Origin: Periglandula ipomoeae IasaF13
Taxonomy: Eukaryota; Ascomycota; Sordariomycetes; Hypocreales; Clavicipitaceae
Assembly (NCBI GenBank): GCA_000222875.2
Contig: AFRD01000058.1
Span: 45,616-109,615, forward strand
Direction: 5' to 3'
Length of the DNA: 64,000 nucleotides
Each line of letters begins with the position of its first letter. The first letter of the stretch is position 1. This document shows positions 57,994 through 64,000 of this stretch, piece after piece. The position numbers were made by a program, and so were the translations under genes. Below the pieces are notes generated by a model. That model was not told the DNA's origin and made no database searches. It saw nothing but the letters and a program-made list of their open reading frames with translations.

Positions 57994-59629
57994 TTCCAAA
58001 ACCGGAGCAATACGATGTCTACCAGTGTCTGTGTTTTCAGGTTCGTTGACGGACGCAGCCAAAGTCAGGGGGCTTCTCTTGACTGGTTTCGCCCAAGACC
58101 CCGAGTATTCTCAAGTGATACGAACAGCGAGGTGTTTGCAGAGCTGCCACGACCACTGAGAGCGGGCCGATAGGTTCGAAGCGTCTATTCCCACGACCAA
58201 CGACGCTATGCAGTCTAGTCGTGACCTACCAATATGGAGGGACTGGACAGACATAAATCCTGGGTGACTAGCTGCGGATTGTGTCGCTTCAAAGCCGGCT
58301 GTCTGGAGAAGAAGCGGCTCAGAAGCTCACCAAGCAGGTTGCCTGGCGGCGGGCATAAGTAGTCTACCATCCTTTTGTTGAAGGATTGGCAGATGAACCC
58401 AAGACATGGAGGTCAAGAGTTGATCCAGCAGTCACATACCATGCAAGCAATTCTGAACGTATTATGGCTCTCAATCTGATTTCTCGGCCATCAGCATCTT
58501 GGGGCCTCGAATTTGGATATCTGAGAGCTCGCGTCGGTGCGTTGCTGGGATGCACCACTTTTCCTCGCCGTGTGACGCCAAGCCGGTCTCGGCAGTGGCT
58601 GAGAGACGACAACAGAGCAGCCAAGCGTTGGCGATCTTCACCAGTGGCATGCGAGATGTCGGTTTTGGCTCATTAAAAGGTAAAGCACTGTCGTCTGGCC
58701 CAGCACAGTATGCAGGGTATTCCTGACACACTACCGGGTGCTGTGCTAAGCAGTCCAGACGAACTGCCGCAGCTCGAATCGTGACGTGATGGTTGGAGCT
58801 ATGCGTCGGAAGCTCACCGCGAAGTGGGGGTCCTTCAGCTGCTGTTGTTTTGTGACGCCAGGCGGAGACGGGTGATTTCGCTGCGGGCATGAACCGATGA
58901 GGTTCGACGGTCAGGTCATGGCTCGGCCAAAGCTGCAATAGATGGATGATGCACAAACACGCTCTGAATGTTGGAGATGTCTACTCTGTGCTCCGTGATT
59001 TAGTTTTCAATCCGTGTCGGAGAATAATTTCCCCTGGCCCTTTTCCTCAGCGTACCCAGCAGCTACGATGCCGCGTTCCTTCCTCGAGCATGCCCAGCAA
59101 TTCCCACGCCTGATTGGCCCGCCCCGTCCCAGCCCAAACATGGACACCCGCACCCGATTCGGTGAAGCTGCATGTGCCGTACGGCTTGCGGCTGGGCCCA
59201 GCAACCGCCGAAGCACAGCAACTTGTCGTCATCCATTTTCGGCCGCAGAGCTATGCCCATTGCATCTGTAGCTCGCGCCCACGATTGGCTCAGCCTTAAG
59301 GAAAATGCAATTCTTCTAGCGTAGTAGATCGTAGCTGGGCCGCATTTTTTCGCTCCAACAATCTCATTTTCCCCTCAAGCTAGTTCGTCCGTGCTTGGCG
59401 CATGTGTGTGTTTGTGTTTGATTCACACATTTTCGTTGCTAGCTTGGCCTCCCCACTGGTTGCTTGGCGGAGCTCACATTACACAAAAAACACTGGCGGC
59501 CCCCCTTCCTCGGCCTGGCGGAACTTGGACTCCATTTTGAACTACTGCGCATCTCGTCGCGCGTGCGTATATCGCCGATTTTTATCTCATTGATACCCTT
59601 TTCCAATCGAGTCCGTGAGTGTCATCGCC
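57994..59629. other. Intergenic region of about 1.6 kb
   Basis: No gene recognised. The minus-strand open frame 58471-58956 and plus-strand 58386-58726 lack features. The PNS1 promoter occupies the last few hundred bases. Confidence 0.45.
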
Positions 59630-61517
59630 ATGGGTGAAGCGGATAGCTACGCCAACGGCGATCGGTCGTGGGGCGGTCAACAACAACAGTGGAATGGGCA
59701 GCAACAGTATCAGTACCAGCAGGGCTACAATCAAAGTCAACAACAGTATCAGCAGCCGCCGCCTCAGCAAGGCTATTACAACCAGGGCCAGGATCAAAAT
59801 GGCTATCAGAATTACGGCCAGCCGCCTCCTTACAGCTACAACCCGCCAAAGGAGAGCGACCCGAATTATACTTTCGATCAGGCGTTCAAGCTCGAGAAGC
59901 CCAAGTGGAACGATCTCTGGGCCGGTATCCTGGTATGTTACACTATTACTAATTGTTTCGCGACGATGCAATGCGGGCGCGCGATGCGGTTGTGCGTCAC
60001 GACAATTGCTAACAGTCGCGCAGCTCATCCTCTTCTTTGCCGGATTTGTCGCCGTCTCCGCCATCACGATCAGAGGATACGTCACTGGTGCGCACGGAGG
60101 AGGCATCTACGGCGGTAACAACTCGTTTTCGCTGAACAACAACACCATCATTCTGTTTGCGTTTGGCCTCGCCGTCGCATTCGTCTTCAGCTGGGGCTAC
60201 CTGACGCTGGCGCGCGTCTTCTCCAAGCAGTTCATCTGGATTACTGGAATTCTGAACGTCGTTTGGGCACTCGGAACGGCTATCTTCTATTTGTACAAGA
60301 AATACTGGTCTGCAGGAATCGTATTTTTGATTTTCGGCCTGTAAGTTTCGCACACCCACCCACCCAATCCAACCACCACATGCCAGCATTCAACCCGATG
60401 CGCATTCAGTTCTTTTACTAATGGTCTGTTAGATTTACTGCATTCGCCTTTTGGACATGGATTCCCCGCATCCCCTTCTCCGCTCTGATGTTGAAGACCG
60501 CCATCAACGTAAGCAAGAAGCACGGCCACGTATATCTCGTGTCTCTGATCGGCGGCATCATCGCGATCGCCGTAGCCGCATGGTTCTCAGTAACTCTGAC
60601 AGCGATTTACGTAAGTTACGAGCCATCAGCAAACAATCCACGATGTGGTGCAAACGGCAGTGGTTGTAGCAAGGGCAAAGTCATCGGGTTGGTGGTGTTC
60701 GTCACCTTCACCATGTACTGGGTTTCCGAGTGGCTCAAAAATACGATTCACACAACGATAGCCGGCGTTTATGGCTCCTGGTACTTTTCACCAAATCGAT
60801 TTCCCAAAGGAGCGACGCGCGGCTCCGCAAAGCGCGCGCTTACCTACAGTTTCGGTTCCATCAGTCTGGGAAGCTTATTGATCGCCATCATCCAATTTCT
60901 GCGCCAACTATGCTCTGTTGCCAGACAGCAGTCTGCAGATGAAGGCGGGGCGTTGGGAATAGCTGGATATGTCCTCTTCTGTATCCTGGGATGCTTAATT
61001 TCGCTGCTTGAGTGGGCGATTCAGTTTATTAATAAGTACGCCTTCTGTCATGTAGCTTTGTATGGCAAGGCTTACTTCCCTGCCGCAAAAGACACATGGA
61101 CTATGATGAAGGATAGAGGCGTATCAGCTCTCGTCAACGTAAGTTGGAGACATTGGGAATGTCAGTGTTGATGTTGAGCGACTAACATGACCATAGGACT
61201 GCCTCATCGGGCCGGTACTGTCTTTCGGAGCAATGTTTATTGGATTTGCAACGGCTCTACTTGCCTACTTGTACCTTCTGTTCACCAACCCTGCCTACAA
61301 CAAGGATGGGGGATTCACGGCGGTGATTGTGGCCTTTGCCTTCTTGATCGCCTTCCAGATTGGACACATCTTCACGACACCAATTTCCAGCGGCGTGGAT
61401 ATTATTTTCGTGGCCGCTGGATGGGATCCTCAAGTCATGATCAAGGATCATCCTGAACTCTGGCAAGAAATGGTCTCCGTATACCCACAAGTTCAGCAAG
61501 CGATCCAGGTTCGATAA
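59630..61517 (+). CDS. PNS1: PNS1 choline-transporter-like protein (CTL/DUF580)
   Basis: Exons 59630-59932, 60024-60340, 60433-61138 and 61197-61517, all in phase, 548 residues. The N-terminal ~90 residues are a Gln/Tyr/Pro-rich cytosolic tail (YNQSQQQYQQPPPQQGYYNQ), followed by DQAFKLEKPKWNDLWAGILL, the family's first membrane segment. About ten membrane helices follow, with the CTL landmarks GHVYLVSLIGGIIAIAVAAW, TMYWVSEWLKNTIHTTIAGV, GSISLGSLLIAIIQFLRQL, CLISLLEWAIQFINKYAFCH and a C-terminal VSVYPQVQQ. CTL proteins transport choline in animals; yeast Pns1 function is unsettled. Together with intact ATRR 11 kb away this gives two choline-linked genes in the window. Introns have GTATGT/GTAAGT donors and CAG/TAG acceptors. 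Confidence 0.92.
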
Positions 61518-62273
61518 GTGGTGATGGTGGTGTGTAAATCGGCGGTTGGGACGTGTCACGTGCTCTGGAGCACTCAATACCCGGGATGAGAGGAGAATGG
61601 TGAGACAGCTTTCATGCTCATACTGTATGCTAATAGTCTTAACAAGTATTGCTTTATATTTTTATTCTTTGATACTGTGCTGCCACAGTGCAGCGTGAAT
61701 ATGTGTGTGGTGCCCTTTTGACGTCTCGTCCACAGAGGGTCCCACCAACTTCGCGACGATGGTGTGGGGAGGTTTTTGACAACATCACACGCAACGACAC
61801 ACAACTCACGGAGAACCGTTGTCAAGGGCTGCGGACACCAGAGGTTGTGATGGAATAAGATAACCATCACTTTCAGGCTGGACAACTTATCGAAGCAGAG
61901 ACTGTTGTGGGCCAACAGTGTTCACGGCGGGAAAGCATCACGTCATTGAGGTTGCGCCATCTGGACTATGCTTGACTTCTATCTGGTTCTCGGCGATATT
62001 ATTACTCAGCAAAGCCTATCTGAGTATCAAACCAGACAAATAGCGTGTATTCAAACCTTTTTCCATCTGCACATCGCTCGGTGACACCACAGACAAGTAC
62101 TGCTGTTCAGATAAGGGGCGACACGGGAAGTGCGCAGTGCCGTGACATTCCTGCCAAGTGCCAGCACTGTCACGCTTCCCACCTAGACTGACACCTGCCA
62201 ACAGTCCCTCTGATAAGGAAAGAACAGACCAGACCCTTATAGACCATTTTATCTTTCCCCCCTTCCAACGAAC
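61518..62273. other. Intergenic region
   Basis: 756 bp, no gene recognised. Minus-strand open frames at 61574-61915 and 62016-62309 have no features. Confidence 0.5.
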
Positions 62274-62385
62274 GGACACGTGGTTCAATGGTCGAACGTT
62301 TGGCAACATTCACCACCGGTGTCCCATTTTGGGGGCTGGTACGCGCTTTTGTCTAGAGATGCTGGTTCGAATCCAGCCGAGTCCA
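62274..62385 (+). tRNA. tRNA-like Pol III element, possibly intron-bearing or degenerate
   Basis: An A-box match TGGTTCAATGG (62281-62291) within a D-arm-like hairpin GTTC..GAAC, and a perfect B box GGTTCGAATCC (62364-62374) in a five-pair T arm (GCTGG/CCAGC). The 3' end CGAGTCC plus A pairs with GGACACG at 62274-62280 in six of seven positions, and TTTCTTTTT follows as a Pol III terminator. A to B box spacing (about 73 nt between boxes) would need an intron in the anticodon loop. I cannot form a proper anticodon stem, so no isotype is given. It could be a tRNA pseudogene, a tRNA-derived SINE head or another Pol III RNA. Confidence 0.35.
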
Positions 62386-62709
62386 TTTCTTTTTGGCATC
62401 TTGGCCTCTGGGATGTCGAGATTCTCACTTCCCTTGACTGCGGGACGTCGCATCTTTTTGCTGCGAGGCTTGACACGACGCTGAGGAGAAGTATCACTTG
62501 CGCGAGCCATTTTTTTCAAGAACAGCTGTCATGATTTATTTTCTACGCCTAGATTAGACTTCGCTCTCTACCTGTGTCCGTTTTTCGATGCTCCCCTGCG
62601 ATGGTGAGTGAGCCTGCATCCCTGACAGCTGCCTGCCAGCTGGTCACGACACTCCACCCCACGTTGACAGACCACATTGCACGGCGGATTGCTTTGAACA
62701 GAGCGAAAG

Positions 62710-63336
62710 ATGTGGCTCGATCTAGTGTTCATGGAAGTAATCCACAGCTACAGAATTTTCACTTCTGAGGGCATCGCAATCATTACTCCCTACAAGGCCA
62801 ACGTGGACGTGGTTGCCAAGCAGGGACGCACTTCAAAGTACGACAGACTCGCGGCCATGCAGCCCGCCGCAACTGCAGATTCCTTTCAAGGTCTAGAGGG
62901 TGATGTTATGTTCGTCATCATGGGAACGACGAAGCAGGTTGGCCCTGGCTTTACCACAGATGAGAATCAATTGAACGTAATGTTCTCGCGCCAGAAGAGC
63001 GGTCTCGTGGTGGTTGGGGACGTCAATGTCACTGAGGCGTTGGATAAGAGTCGCAACCGCAAGCGCGAGGACGAGTTCAAGCCCAAGGCCAGGGGCAAGA
63101 GCGGTGGGAACAGCGACCACATTGTACTCACTGAAACGGCCACAGTGGAGAAGAGATATATGAAGCTGCTATGCTGCATTCTCTCTGTGCCGAGTCGATC
63201 GAGAATGGTCGTTGCGTTCGTATGGTCATCCCCAAGGGGACGAAGAAGGCGGCGGCGAAATAGTTTGCTTGGCTTGTGCATGATTTGTTTGTTAATGACT
63301 TGTCTATTTTCTTGGTGCTTATTTATCTTAATCTGA
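62710..63336 (+). pseudogene. Remnant of a superfamily-1 (UPF1/ZNFX1-like) RNA helicase, C-terminal part only
   Basis: The translated stretch 62767-63060 has the AAA_12 C-terminal helicase pattern: EGIAIITPYKANVDVV, then TADSFQGLEGDVMFVIMG (motif V), GFTTDENQLNVMFSRQKSGL then VVVGD (motif VI region, Arg finger). The Walker A/B half is absent upstream within the window, where only short unrelated frames occur. The tail past about 63070 becomes low-complexity and basic (SPRGRRRRRRNS). With less than a third of the domain present and no start context, this is a fragment left by deletion or rearrangement, not a working helicase. Confidence 0.55.
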
Positions 63337-63960
63337 GAAGGATTGCGCTCTAAATTGATATGTGGCCTTCGTGCATTGTACTTTGGCAAGGGCTTTCACG
63401 TAAAGACCGACCTGCCACAAGCTCCTTAGATCGTGTAATCTGTTTGTCGCAGGAAGTGAAATGGCATCTATCAATATGCTGTCATCTGTACGGTGTCCTT
63501 GTTTGCATTCCCCGCGCGTGACAAATTGAACAGGATCAAGTGATGGGCTGGTTTACGAAAATGGGTGGAGAGCTGGTGTTGGCGACAGCCCCTCTAGTTG
63601 GTATTTTGCGACACTCCGTGAGAGGAGAATGCCACGAGAGCATTTTCGAGGTGGAATGCAAGGAATTTAACATAAACGGAGGATTAACTGATAAGCAGGG
63701 ATCGCTACGAGTCTCACCCGTGTGCTTTAATTGATTGAGACAGCACGTCAGCGTCTTGGTTATGCTCCGCCACTCTGCGTGTCTTATGTCCACATGTTCT
63801 GCGTTTGTTTCAATCTTCGTGACGTGAATGTGCCATTGGAAAAGCTACCTATGTAGAGTGGTAAAGGTTCATATAGCTTAGTAACTTAGCATATTGTTAT
63901 AAAATTCGTGTTCCTCATCGGTGAGCCGGTCCGGAGAGCTACGCGCTCTTATCATCATTT
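63337..63960. other. Intergenic region at the window end
   Basis: No gene recognised. The open frame 63540-63734 has no features. Confidence 0.5.
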
Positions 63961-63962
<2 letters not shown>

Positions 63963-63992
<30 letters not shown>

Positions 63993-64000
63993 NTTTTTTT
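63963..64000. repeat. Poly-T tract with one ambiguous base
   Basis: A run of T from about 63963 to the window end, with a single N at 63993. It looks like an unresolved homopolymer or assembly edge rather than biology. Confidence 0.7.

Noticed and set aside
58471..58956. Minus-strand open frame of 161 codons upstream of PNS1
   Set aside because: No family features and composition unlike the neighbouring genes.
1..64000. CRISPR array, insertion sequence, or complete transposon
   Set aside because: No regularly spaced repeats, transposase, integrase or long terminal repeats were seen on either strand.

Overview
The window looks like a filamentous ascomycete, most likely a Sordariomycete and probably Hypocreales. 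Introns are short (about 50-110 nt), with GT..AG ends and CTAAC/CTGAC-like branch sites. Gene content fits this: Zn2Cys6 regulators, a GH62 arabinofuranosidase, a manganese lipoxygenase, a QDE-1-type RNA-dependent RNA polymerase, Atg17, RIO1, an SRPK-like kinase, a PNS1/CTL transporter and a four-domain ATRR reductase. The species call is inference from gene families and intron style, not from a database match.

Layout. 1-13 kb: the 5' end of a secreted GH62 enzyme (-), an Ldh2-type dehydrogenase (-) divergent from a broken Zn2Cys6 regulator (+), a hotdog thioesterase (-), a NicO nickel/cobalt transporter (+), a broken C2H2 protein (-) and a hypothetical protein (-). 13.9-20.4 kb: a possible small secreted cysteine-containing peptide (+), atg17 (+), a secreted S33/TAP-like peptidase with an in-frame stop (+) and a thioredoxin-reductase-like flavoprotein (-). 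20.9-28.5 kb: Mn-lipoxygenase with a stop and a frameshift (-), an unrecognised gene with three in-frame stops (-), and a gene resembling DUF84/YjjX NTPases with two in-frame stops (+). 29.5-34 kb: SDR (+), ankyrin remnant (+), NmrA/isoflavone-reductase-like protein (-), broken pepsin-like protease (-). 35-44 kb: rio1 (+), broken Zn2Cys6 regulator with a GC-AG intron (-), RdRP with three single-base frame breaks (+). 44.5-52 kb: intact ATRR (-) and amino-acid permease (-). 54-64 kb: a secreted Cys-containing protein with a frame break (-), SRPK-like kinase (+), PNS1 (+), a Pol III-like tRNA-like element, a helicase remnant, and a poly-T tract with one N at the edge.

The dominant signal is the number of interrupted genes. 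About eleven of roughly 27 loci carry an in-frame stop or a one- or two-base frame break, while the sequence on both sides still reads as family-typical protein. Housekeeping genes (atg17, rio1, ATRR, PNS1, SRPK, NicO) are open end to end, including a 3.85-kb intronless frame, so generally poor sequence is not the obvious explanation. Most frame breaks lie in short homopolymers or dinucleotide runs, so read-level checking is essential. The broken set is mostly secreted enzymes, regulators and RNA silencing, which suggests recent loss of accessory functions. ATRR (glycine betaine to choline in its described homologue) and the choline-transporter-like PNS1 lie 11 kb apart and are both intact.
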